64,000 bases of DNA. It comes from Promethearchaeota archaeon. GTDB lineage: Archaea; Asgardarchaeota; Lokiarchaeia; Sigyniarchaeales; SOKP01. Positions 44,039 through 52,027 of this stretch are shown here, one piece after another. The translations under genes and the position numbers were made by a program. The notes beneath the pieces are model-generated. The model did no database searches. It was not told the origin of the DNA and saw nothing but the letters and a program-made list of their open reading frames with translations. Position 1 is the stretch's first letter; each line of letters opens with the position of its first letter. Where the stretch lies: NCBI GenBank assembly GCA_016839585.1, contig JAEOTZ010000072.1, forward strand, positions 87,355 to 151,354, in the 5' to 3' direction.

Positions 44039-45202
44039 TTAAATTCCAACTACACTTATGGGCACAGAATCATTATCTGAATCTATAGCTGCTTTCACAT
44101 AGGGAGAAACTGGTCCATTTGCTACAACCATAATTTTTATCTTTGAACCTAAGGTTGCATCCATACTTGTTCCGAATTTTAGCTGTGCACTCTTAGGGAT
44201 TTCATTTGAAATAGTCGAAATGACTTTATCTACATTATCTAAAGATAAGGTATGATCACCTGTTACTGATACTAAGCATCTCTTAACTTGACTAGGATCT
44301 GGCTTCAAAAGTGGATTATTTAAAGCCAATTTTGATTTTTCAATTAAATCTGATTCATCTCCTAAAGATTCAGTTATTCCGATTAATCCAGAAGGATATT
44401 TTTCTTTCCGTTCAAAGACTCTTTTTACATCTGCGAAATCTATATTTACTAACCCACAATTATTAATCAAGTTCACAACTTCACCGATATTTCTTATTAA
44501 CACTTCATCCATTATTTTAAAACCTGTAATCATAGGGATCTTTCCTACAATATGTAATAGATTATCATTTGGGATTGCAATTAATGTATCAGAATACTCG
44601 GCTAAATTTTTAAGACCAGAATTGGCTCTAATTAATCTTTGATCACCTTCAGATTTAAATGGAAGTGAGCAGAATGTAACAACTATACAATTATTTTTTT
44701 TTGCTTCTTGTGCTATAATCGGCGCTGCACCTGTACCTGTACCTCCACCTAAACCACAAGTTAGGAAGATAATATCAGCATTCAATGTTTTACGAATTCT
44801 TTCACGATCTTCTTCTGCAGCTTCAGCTCCAACGGAAGGATCATTTCCAGAACCCAATCCATTACATCTTTCTTTTCCGATTAAGATTTTATGTTTTGCA
44901 TTCGAATAATATAAATCGTGAGCATCAGTATTAATATTTAAAGTTTCAGCATCACTAATACCCATATCCTCTAATCGGGAAACTGTGTTGTTTCCTGCCC
45001 CACCAACACCAACAACCAAAGATCTAATTCTTAAAACTTTTACTAAGTCCGAAAGAAACTTATCATCATCACAGACATTATCAGGATTTGCATTTTGTTT
45101 ATGAAAATTTTTGATTTCATTAAATCTTGATCTTACAGATAAACGACTTTGCGCTAAATCTGTTAAATCAATTCGTTCCTCATCTTTCAATTTTATCAGC
45201 AT
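44039..45202 (-). CDS. ftsZ: Cell division protein FtsZ
   Basis: Tubulin-family GTPase of 387 residues. It has the N-terminal nucleotide loop VVGVGGAGNNTVSRL, the tubulin signature GLGGGTGTGAAP (about residues 150-160), and the T7 loop region NIDFADVKRVFERK for GTP hydrolysis by the next subunit. A 55-residue N-terminal extension precedes the core. The C-terminus ends SVVGI with no linker or conserved tail peptide for SepF/FtsA-like partners. Single gene, no division partners next to it. Confidence 0.93.
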   Translation of the reverse strand: MLIKLKDEERIDLTDLAQSRLSVRSRFNEIKNFHKQNANPDNVCDDDKFLSDLVKVLRIRSLVVGVGGAGNNTVSRLEDMGISDAETLNINTDAHDLYYSNAKHKILIGKERCNGLGSGNDPSVGAEAAEEDRERIRKTLNADIIFLTCGLGGGTGTGAAPIIAQEAKKNNCIVVTFCSLPFKSEGDQRLIRANSGLKNLAEYSDTLIAIPNDNLLHIVGKIPMITGFKIMDEVLIRNIGEVVNLINNCGLVNIDFADVKRVFERKEKYPSGLIGITESLGDESDLIEKSKLALNNPLLKPDPSQVKRCLVSVTGDHTLSLDNVDKVISTISNEIPKSAQLKFGTSMDATLGSKIKIMVVANGPVSPYVKAAIDSDNDSVPISVVGI

Positions 45203-45424
45203 AAACCAAAGTTATTATAATACGAGAGAAATATTAGAATAATATATGGAAGTAATACTTACATAATATGAGAAACAAACTCCCAAACTCTTATCAAATT
45301 ACAGTTTTACAATATTTTAATACAACAAAATCATCAAATCAAAAAATCTGAAAAAATAAGTCTTATTTTAATTATTTATAATCTTATTGTTCGTGTGAAA
45401 TAAATGACATACTTTAGTAGAAGA

Positions 45425-45435
45425 AAATTTATAAG
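45425..45435 (+). promoter_or_regulatory. TATA-box-like promoter
   Basis: AAATTTATAAG lies about 40 bases before the ATG of the zinc-ribbon gene at 45475, preceded by purine-rich GAAGAAA (BRE-like). Good match to the archaeal TATA pattern and position. Confidence 0.45.
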
Positions 45436-45474
45436 TCTGAATTTTCATGAATATAGTGTTAAGGGTTTTAAAAT

Positions 45475-45714
45475 ATGGAAATTGATAATATAAAAAATAC
45501 TAGCGGTAAATCTGACAGTGCTTCAGAACATAGTGATTTGATAAATGTAAGAGCTATAATTAGCTGTCCAAATTGCGGCTATAAAAAGAAGTTTAAAAAT
45601 CAATTTCCTCGGAATCAAATGGAATTATTAGTTACCTGTGTTAAAATTTTCGATTGGCTTACATGTAACAAGTGTGGAGAGATGTTAAAATTAGATTTAG
45701 AGTTCAATGTTTAA
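45475..45714 (+). CDS. Zinc-ribbon protein
   Basis: A 79-residue protein with two CxxC pairs: CPNCGY and CNKCGE, separated by about 33 residues, between a polar N-terminal tail rich in Ser and a short hydrophobic end. The pattern is that of a treble-clef or ribbon zinc site; no specific family named. It has its own likely promoter. Convergent with the PHP gene 53 bases away. Confidence 0.65.
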   Translation: MEIDNIKNTSGKSDSASEHSDLINVRAIISCPNCGYKKKFKNQFPRNQMELLVTCVKIFDWLTCNKCGEMLKLDLEFNV

Positions 45715-45767
45715 TTATTAAAAATCCTTAACAGATTTTTTTTAACTGATAAGTAAAATTTTTATTA

Positions 45768-47078
45768 TTATAATTCAAGTTTTATTTGACCGTATGTACC
45801 TCCTCCTCCAGGGGTATACTCAATCTCATTATTTCTGAATGCTTTTATTATAGAACCAATATTTTTATCAAAATTATCGATTTTATCAAGTGGAAGATCG
45901 ATTAAAATCTCAAACTCAGTGCCCAGTTCATCAATTATTTTATTATATTCATTTAAAACTGATTTGCTTGTTGTGCTCTTTATTTTTTTGAGGGAGCGGA
46001 TGATATCTATTAATGGAACAGCATTTATATAATTGGGTCTATGATCTGGATGAACAGGTTTCTCATTTGTTGAAATAACATCAATTCTTTCACTTACACC
46101 TAATTTTACTTTATAATCTTTACCTATTTCTTCTTTACAGGCAGGACAAACCATTTTATTTTTTGCTACTTGGTTAATATATTGAATTTTAGCTGCCTGC
46201 GGGTTATTCGTGAAAATTATTATGAAATCTTCCGTAATTGAATATTGATTAAATACATTCTGAATATTTTTTTTTGATTTCTTAAATAGGATTCTCCTTC
46301 GACACTTATTACAAAACATATTATAGTATTTTCCAAGCTTAGGATGTAGTCCTACATTTAATATAATCCTTCTGTTTTCTTTTCGTTTAATTGCTAATAA
46401 TATTTCTTCAAAAGAAGGATTATCAATATCAAATTTGTTAAATTCTCTGCCTAAAGATCGAGGATCTTGTGAATGGGCATCGCTATTACTTAAAAATGTA
46501 ACATTTTTTAGGCATTCTAACCTATCTGCGAGATCACTATTAGCAGATAATCCTAATTCTATAAAAGAGACTTTTTTGTTTGCATCTTGATAACATTCTT
46601 CAAGAGTCTTAAATTTATTCTGCCGGAATATTGCTTTAAAAGGTGTAAAGGCATGTGCTGGACCAATTAAAACCCCTTCTTCCGATATTATATCAACTAA
46701 TTCTGCGGGAGATAAATTTACTCTTGGGCGACCCCCCCATTGATCTAAAATGTTTTTTGAGTAAGGTGCTAACTTTTTTTGAATTTTTCTTACTGTATCA
46801 AAACTTTCAAAAAAAACAACTTCATGCACACTTTCTTGATCTTCTATTTCAGATTGAAGAATAAAATAAATATCCTTATAAGAATACGCACCATCGCTAT
46901 TCATTTCTAGTTTTTGTTCCAAGTATTTTAGCCAATCTGGTTGTAATACATCTCCTGTCCCCAAAATATTCAAACCTTTTTTTCTACAAGTTTCAACCAT
47001 CGTATCTAAGCTTAAGGATTTTGAAACTCCAATAGAATGTGGAGAATGAATATGTAAATCAGCGTTGTATATTTTCAT
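45768..47078 (-). CDS. PHP-domain phosphoesterase (TIGR00375-like) with zinc ribbon
   Basis: A 436-residue protein. The N-terminal PHP metal site is NADLHIHSPHS, with further metal motifs TGDVLQPDW, GPAHAF and SNSDAH. The region around residues 245-325 contains four cysteines (CNKCRRR and CPACKEE) of a zinc ribbon, an arrangement known in the archaeal/bacterial TIGR00375 family often linked to helicases. Likely a nuclease or phosphoesterase in DNA metabolism. It is followed on the same strand by the nucleotidyltransferase gene group. Confidence 0.85.
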   Translation of the reverse strand: MKIYNADLHIHSPHSIGVSKSLSLDTMVETCRKKGLNILGTGDVLQPDWLKYLEQKLEMNSDGAYSYKDIYFILQSEIEDQESVHEVVFFESFDTVRKIQKKLAPYSKNILDQWGGRPRVNLSPAELVDIISEEGVLIGPAHAFTPFKAIFRQNKFKTLEECYQDANKKVSFIELGLSANSDLADRLECLKNVTFLSNSDAHSQDPRSLGREFNKFDIDNPSFEEILLAIKRKENRRIILNVGLHPKLGKYYNMFCNKCRRRILFKKSKKNIQNVFNQYSITEDFIIIFTNNPQAAKIQYINQVAKNKMVCPACKEEIGKDYKVKLGVSERIDVISTNEKPVHPDHRPNYINAVPLIDIIRSLKKIKSTTSKSVLNEYNKIIDELGTEFEILIDLPLDKIDNFDKNIGSIIKAFRNNEIEYTPGGGGTYGQIKLEL

Positions 47079-47099
47079 TGAAATATCTATGGTTTTTAA

Positions 47100-48149
47100 T
47101 TATTTTAAAATTATCATTTTATCATTAATCTGATCAGTTAATAATATCCGAAGATATTCTTCTTTATCTTGAAAATTAACTTGTTCTAGCTTTCCCTCAA
47201 CTAAAATAGTTTCACCTTCTTTTGCATGCTCACAAAATCGACCTCTAAATGAGTTTATCTCATAAATATCTTTAACATCAATCTTATTGGAAATAAGTTG
47301 ACTATCTAATAATCTCAAACATTTAATTTTGTAAGAGCAAGGAGTAAATATTGAATCTTTCGAATCTGTAATTATCGCTTTTATTTTAAGCCTTCCATAA
47401 TTTTTATACCTATAATCATAAAAATTTCCCTTCCAATCTTCGGGATTTTTTATATACCTAATAAAAAAATCAATTCTATGAAATTTTCCTTGATGAAGCT
47501 TTCTTTTTTCACTTATCATGAAATCTTCAAAAGAGATATCAGATCCACCAACTCTCCAATTATAATGATGTCTAAATTCTTCTAAAGTATATGTTCTACA
47601 ATTCTTTGATTCAAATAATATCTTTTTTAATCTTTCTTGGAATTTCAAGCTTGTTTTTGTGCCATAAACTATTATATCAATATCAGAATCATCCTTATTT
47701 AATCCAACCATAGTAGAACCTGAAATTCCTATTGAATTTTCAGAAATTTCTCCTTTTGTAATGAAAAAGTCACATAACTCTTTTGATATTTTCTCATTAT
47801 TATTCATAGTTACTTTTTCTTTCAAAATTTTGAAGAAATGTCTGGGGGTATATATATGCTTAATCTCATCATTTTTTACTCCTTGTAGCTCTAAATCTAG
47901 CTCTTTAGAATAAAAAAGATAATTAGGGAATTTCTCTCTTAAAATTGAATATCTTTCATTAATATTGTAGATTTTTCTAAAACGCATACCACTTTTTATC
48001 CTATCTCCTTCCGGATGTGGATAAAATCTTAAAAAGCAGATTTTTCTATCATCAGGATGGAGTAAGCCCTTAATATCAAAAAATAGATTATGTTTCTTGG
48101 TTTCTATATAATCTCCTTCAATTCCTTCAATAATTTCCATGAATTTCAC
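47100..48149 (-). CDS. Nucleotidyltransferase with OB-like C-terminus
   Basis: A 349-residue predicted nucleotidyltransferase of the DNA polymerase beta superfamily (COG1665-like). The active site is SIGISGSTMVGLNKDDSDID with the GS and DxD residues around position 145-160. A short N-terminal domain and a C-terminal OB-like part (GRFCEHAKEGETILVEGKLE) flank it. Substrate unknown, possibly RNA or a small molecule. Minus strand, between PHP gene (21 bases) and coiled-coil gene (11 bases), so likely one transcript. Confidence 0.75.
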   Translation of the reverse strand: MKFMEIIEGIEGDYIETKKHNLFFDIKGLLHPDDRKICFLRFYPHPEGDRIKSGMRFRKIYNINERYSILREKFPNYLFYSKELDLELQGVKNDEIKHIYTPRHFFKILKEKVTMNNNEKISKELCDFFITKGEISENSIGISGSTMVGLNKDDSDIDIIVYGTKTSLKFQERLKKILFESKNCRTYTLEEFRHHYNWRVGGSDISFEDFMISEKRKLHQGKFHRIDFFIRYIKNPEDWKGNFYDYRYKNYGRLKIKAIITDSKDSIFTPCSYKIKCLRLLDSQLISNKIDVKDIYEINSFRGRFCEHAKEGETILVEGKLEQVNFQDKEEYLRILLTDQINDKMIILK

Positions 48150-48160
48150 TATAAGATTAA

Positions 48161-49177
48161 TTAATATTTTGAAGGAGTCTTTGTTTTAATTTTGTATTTT
48201 GGGATAGTTTTAGCCTTTCTTAATTCTTTTTCAAAATCTCTTTTTTCTCTTAGAAACCTCTCCTTGTCTCTTTCTAATTTTTCTCTTTCCCGTTTTATTG
48301 TATTTTTCTCATTATGTATCATTGATTTTTCTTTTTCCAATTTTTTATACTCATTATTTAGTCTTCTAAGTTTTTCCTCTAAGTCAGGAATTTTGCGTGT
48401 TAATGTGTAATACTGATCTTCTGCAAGAGGAACTTTTCTATTTAACTCTTTTAATCTTGCTTGTTGTTCCCGTTTTCTCTTTTCCAAAGCGTTTCCATCC
48501 CTTTCTACTTTATCTCTATATTTTTTCAGATCTACTTTTTTCTTATCAATTTCACTAGCTTTTAGATTTAAATCTTTTATTTTATAATGAGCTTTTTCTC
48601 TATCTTCTTTTAATTTTTGCTTTTCATCAGAAATTCGATTTTTTTCACCAAAAATCTCCCTCCTAAAGTTATCAATTTCCGTATTTAAATTATCTCTTTC
48701 TTTGGTTAGATGCTTAATTTCGTTCCTTAAATCCATTAATTTATTTTCTAAATCGTTAATAGTTCTCTTTAAAGCACTTTCTCTTCTTTCCATGTTAGGT
48801 ATTTTAGTTTTAATTCGTTTAATCCTTTCTAAATCATCTCGAATTCTTTCTAATTGTCTTTCTTCCTCATCCAAATGATGTTTTTTATCAAAAATATTAT
48901 TTTGTAGGTTAGTTATTTCATCTCGTAATTTATCACGATTATTAGAAAGATTTCTTATCTCTAATTCGGTCTGTTTTCTTTTCCTCTCAAGCTCATTTAG
49001 GTTGTTATTATACCCTTCCATTTGTTCGAGAACTTTCTGCCATTCACCTTTTTCTTTATTTAACTTTTTTCTCTCTTCTCTAATTTTATTTAGCAATTTC
49101 TTATCTGGTATTAATTCTAAATACTCATCTGGTGTTTTTTCATGAATTTCATATTTAGGAGGTATCTTATCTTTCAT
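48161..49177 (-). CDS. Long coiled-coil protein with matching terminal motifs
   Basis: A 338-residue protein, almost entirely charged coiled coil (heptads through residues 25-320, such as RKKLNKEKGEWQKVLEQ and YKKLEKEKSMIHNEKN). The ends carry near-copies of one motif: PKYEIHEKTPDEY at 7-19 and PKYKIKTKTPSKY at 326-338, identical in 8 of 13 places. The KTP motif also occurs in the tails of both ubiquitin-like proteins next door. No membrane span or signal. Its start lies about 180 bases from that of the divergent ubiquitin-like gene. It may be a structural protein, an adaptor or a conjugation substrate, which is inference. Confidence 0.7.
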   Translation of the reverse strand: MKDKIPPKYEIHEKTPDEYLELIPDKKLLNKIREERKKLNKEKGEWQKVLEQMEGYNNNLNELERKRKQTELEIRNLSNNRDKLRDEITNLQNNIFDKKHHLDEEERQLERIRDDLERIKRIKTKIPNMERRESALKRTINDLENKLMDLRNEIKHLTKERDNLNTEIDNFRREIFGEKNRISDEKQKLKEDREKAHYKIKDLNLKASEIDKKKVDLKKYRDKVERDGNALEKRKREQQARLKELNRKVPLAEDQYYTLTRKIPDLEEKLRRLNNEYKKLEKEKSMIHNEKNTIKREREKLERDKERFLREKRDFEKELRKAKTIPKYKIKTKTPSKY

Positions 49178-49357
49178 ATTTATTCATTTTTCTTAAAAAT
49201 ATATTATTAAACTTAAAAATGGGTTGATTAATAAAGATTTTAATTTATTCTTATGAGATATTTTATTAAAATCTATTTATATAGAATAATTTCTATTATT
49301 TATATAAAATCATCCCTAAATAAAAGTAAAAGTCAATTATTAAATAAATGGTGTAGA

Positions 49358-49744
49358 ATGATGGGATTTGATGACGAATTTGATGAGGATTTCGATGAAG
49401 AATTAGAATTTGATGAAGATTTAGAAGAATTAAGTTCTAAAACTCCAGACGATAAAGTTGAATCTAAAACTCCTGTTGTTAAAACTATTCCTGAAGGGAA
49501 AAAGATTTCAGTATATTTTATGTCTACTATTGGTCCAGGTGAGAAAAAACAAAAATTACTTATAAATTCAGGAAATCATGTTGGAGATATTAAAGAAACT
49601 GTAGCAAATTTATTTGGTTTAGATCCTGTTGATTTTCATTTATCTTCAGGTGGAGTAACTATGGATGAGAGTTTTCCTTTAAAAGATTATAATGTGAATG
49701 ATGGAGATGACATACTTTTAATTCCTGCAAGTACTGCTGGTTAA
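49358..49744 (+). CDS. Ubiquitin-like protein 1
   Basis: Beta-grasp modifier of 128 residues. An acidic tail (FDDEFDEDFDEELEFDEDLE) and an SKTP-containing linker precede the ubiquitin fold, about residues 48-128 (KISVYFMSTIGPGEKKQKL to DDILLIPASTAG). It ends in a single terminal Gly after Ala, with no residues beyond, so no processing is needed. I chose ATG 49358; ATG 49361 fits the GGTG (49350-49353) slightly better. An upstream ATG at 49253 would add a hydrophobic leader and is unlikely. By hand the fold is about 77% identical to protein 2 over 81 residues. Confidence 0.88.
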   Translation: MMGFDDEFDEDFDEELEFDEDLEELSSKTPDDKVESKTPVVKTIPEGKKISVYFMSTIGPGEKKQKLLINSGNHVGDIKETVANLFGLDPVDFHLSSGGVTMDESFPLKDYNVNDGDDILLIPASTAG

Positions 49745-49788
49745 ATCGTTCAAAAGAGTAAATGTTTTTAAAATTAGAGCCTCTATTT

Positions 49789-50583
49789 TTAATCTTTTTC
49801 TTTTCTTGATGGGATTAGAGCAATTTCATCATCATCATCTATATCATAGTCTTTTATTTGTGAGTTTTCGTGCAATAATATACCTCCAGAGGATAACAGA
49901 AAATCTTTTAAATTGTAATTAAATAATATCCCTACTCTTTCTTTCACTACACTTATTAACTCAATAGTGTTAACAATAATTATTTTCGTTTTTTCGCCCG
50001 GCTCAACTAATGATCTTATATAAATTCGGAGCTGGTCTTCCATTTTAATAGGATTCATTGGTGGTATATATATTATCTCCTCATCAGTTTTATCCTTGCT
50101 TTTCAACATATTTTCTATTAAACTTTTCCTCTCATTTGGGTCAAAATATAACATTTCCCTAATAAACACTATTTTATCCATTTTTGATAATCCTAAAAGG
50201 TTTATTTTATCTAATTCTTCCTGATTAAAAACTGAAAATATATATTTGTCTATTACAGGAATATTTTCATGTGATTCATTTGATGTAATGTATTCTTCTA
50301 TTGAAGGCATTGTATCGATATAATTTTCAATAATATCTACTATTTTCTTTTTAATCGGCTTTTGTTTAGCAAAATATTTCTTTTCTCTTATCTTTCTGTC
50401 TTGACTATCTTTGGAGTGTAAGACAGTATAGATAGTACTTGTGGATAATACTGCGACACTACCAATAGTCAAGAAGAGAAATAAAGGAATACTTTCTATC
50501 TGTAATAGGAAAAAAAACATATAGATTAAAAGAAAAATACTATAAAGAGTTATAACACTTAAAATTCTGTATTTGTTTCTCAT
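49789..50583 (-). CDS. Membrane-anchored protein with C-terminal ubiquitin-like domain
   Basis: A 264-residue protein with two membrane spans (residues about 8-27 and 32-52), a helical linker of about 130 residues, then a ubiquitin-like domain, about 184-260 (LRIYIRSLVEPGEKTKIIIV, LSSGGILLHENSQIKDYDI, EIALIPS). It matches the two free proteins in order and in PGEK, SSGG, KDY and LIP, but ends in SRKEKD with no Gly. It therefore cannot be conjugated through its own end and may act as a membrane receptor or decoy. Convergent with ubiquitin-like gene 1, 44 bases away. Confidence 0.82.
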   Translation of the reverse strand: MRNKYRILSVITLYSIFLLIYMFFFLLQIESIPLFLFLTIGSVAVLSTSTIYTVLHSKDSQDRKIREKKYFAKQKPIKKKIVDIIENYIDTMPSIEEYITSNESHENIPVIDKYIFSVFNQEELDKINLLGLSKMDKIVFIREMLYFDPNERKSLIENMLKSKDKTDEEIIYIPPMNPIKMEDQLRIYIRSLVEPGEKTKIIIVNTIELISVVKERVGILFNYNLKDFLLSSGGILLHENSQIKDYDIDDDDEIALIPSRKEKD

Positions 50584-50668
50584 AATTTTTTAATTAAAGT
50601 ATTTTCTGAATTTTAAATAAATAATTTAAAATATAAATTCCATTGGAATAAAATTGGAGTTTTTATAT

Positions 50669-51340
50669 TCATACACCTTGAATTGATTTTTTAACTTTAG
50701 AATATTTCTCTGAGTCTAATTTAAATCCATTTCTATTTTTAATTTTTTCAATTTTAATTAATTTCAGGTTTTTTAAAATATCGATATATTTCTTAATAGT
50801 ACTGTGATTTTTTTTTAAGCTATTTGCTATATCTGTAATTTTTAATGCTTTATTTTCTTTCTTCATAAAATTAATTAATTTTTGAACGATTTCTTTATTT
50901 AAATAAAAGTAAAACTCATCAAGTTCAGAATTTGACTCAAATTTGAAGAAAATTCTATGATTATTGATTTTTTTTGATCGAATAAATTGAAATTTTTCTA
51001 GACATGATAAATGCCATAAAGCTTGATTACTTCCGATATTTAGAGCTTTCATTATTCCATTAATATTTGAAGGTTTTCTTTTAATATAATTAAATATCTC
51101 ATTCCTTTTTGGATGCTCAACGATATTATTTTTCATTAATCTAGTTCCCGGGATAATAACTCGCCTTTTAATTAAATCCTTTAAGATTAATTCTATTCTA
51201 TTCTCATTTATATTAGGATTGTACCTTACTCTATTATTTATAAATGATATGATCTCTCTTATTGAAAAGAAAGTTTTTTTTGTTAAATACTCTCTTACTA
51301 ATTCAAGAACAACAGATTCTGCATTATCCAGAAAACTCAT
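50669..51340 (-). CDS. Winged-helix transcriptional regulator with two HTH units
   Basis: A 223-residue basic protein with at least two winged-helix units. One is around residues 80-135 (IKRKPSNINGIMKALNIGSN then ALWHLSCLEKFQFIRSKKIN). The other is at the C-terminus (FMKKENKALKITDIANSLKK then STIKKYIDILKNLKLIKIEK). Looks like an archaeal tandem-wHTH regulator. It is divergent from ubiquitin-like gene 2 with 274 bases between, so it might control that gene, which is inference from position. Confidence 0.78.
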   Translation of the reverse strand: MSFLDNAESVVLELVREYLTKKTFFSIREIISFINNRVRYNPNINENRIELILKDLIKRRVIIPGTRLMKNNIVEHPKRNEIFNYIKRKPSNINGIMKALNIGSNQALWHLSCLEKFQFIRSKKINNHRIFFKFESNSELDEFYFYLNKEIVQKLINFMKKENKALKITDIANSLKKNHSTIKKYIDILKNLKLIKIEKIKNRNGFKLDSEKYSKVKKSIQGV

Positions 51341-51570
51341 AAGCCTATACTTTCACTATGTTAATAAATCTAATTTTTATAATTATATACTCTCTCTAAA
51401 ACCATAATTTATGTATTATATATATTAATAGACATTCATACAATTTATACTATAATTTCTTAAGAATCCAATGTGTTTCTTTTTATTTTTGATAAAACCT
51501 TAAAAAACTTCAAAATCATTCCATAGGGTTTTATTATATCTTCTTAATGCCATTTTATTAAGTTTTAAAA

Positions 51571-51587
51571 AAAAATTATAAAATTTT
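51571..51587 (+). promoter_or_regulatory. TATA-like promoter of ubiquitin-like gene 2
   Basis: AAAAATTATAAAATTTT lies about 28 bases before the ATG at 51615, preceded by a run of A and T. AGTGAT follows as a weak RBS just upstream of the ATG. Position and sequence fit an archaeal promoter with a short leader. Confidence 0.45.
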
Positions 51588-51614
51588 AAAAAACCAAAAT
51601 TGGAAGTGATTTGA

Positions 51615-51947
51615 ATGAGTTTTGATGAATTTGATGAAGATTTGGTTGGGGAAGAACCAGTAAAATCTAAAACTCCCGCAACTAAAACCCCTTCAGCAGG
51701 AAAGAAATTAACTCTATATTTCATGTCAACTATTGGTCCTGGTGAAAAGAAGGAGAAATTAACTGTGAATGATGCTAATCATGTAAGTGATATTAAGCAA
51801 ACATTAGGGAATTTATTTGGACTTGACCCTAATGATTTTCATATATCATCTGGCGGAGTTACAATGGATGAAAATAGTCAATTAAAAGACTATAGTGTAA
51901 GTGATGGAGACGATATTCTTTTGATCCCTGCGAGTACTGCTGGGTAA
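51615..51947 (+). CDS. Ubiquitin-like protein 2
   Basis: Beta-grasp modifier of 110 residues with a short acidic tail (MSFDEFDEDLVGEEPV), a linker with two KTP motifs (SKTPATKTPS) and the ubiquitin fold at about 30-110 (KLTLYFMSTIGPGEKKEKL to DDILLIPASTAG). The C-terminus is the same STAG as protein 1. It shares about 62 of 81 fold residues with protein 1 and is followed by a hairpin terminator, then the E1 gene. It is the most likely main substrate of the E1 next to it. Confidence 0.9.
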   Translation: MSFDEFDEDLVGEEPVKSKTPATKTPSAGKKLTLYFMSTIGPGEKKEKLTVNDANHVSDIKQTLGNLFGLDPNDFHISSGGVTMDENSQLKDYSVSDGDDILLIPASTAG

Positions 51948-51979
51948 ACTTATATAATTTTCTTCATAAATTATAATAT

Positions 51980-52015
51980 AAGGGCTTAAAGCCCTTTATT
52001 TTTTTTTTATTTTTT
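51980..52015 (+). terminator. Hairpin plus oligo-T terminator after ubiquitin-like gene 2
   Basis: AAGGGCTT and AAGCCCTT form a hairpin (51980-51996) followed by T-runs to 52015, directly before the E1 start. Most terminators in the window are T-runs alone, so this one is notable. It would reduce read-through into the E1-E2-JAMM genes, giving more modifier than enzyme. Confidence 0.6.
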
Positions 52016-52027
52016 AAATATATAATA

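Noticed and set aside
49253..49357. N-terminal extension of Ubl 1 from an upstream ATG (MRYFIKIYLYRIISIIYIKS)
   Set aside because: It is Ile/Tyr-rich, lacks an RBS and has no match in Ubl 2. The later ATGs with GGTG fit better and align with Ubl 2.
51219..51407. Plus-strand frame near the regulator start
   Set aside because: Most of it is antisense to the wHTH gene and the rest is low-complexity AT-rich sequence.
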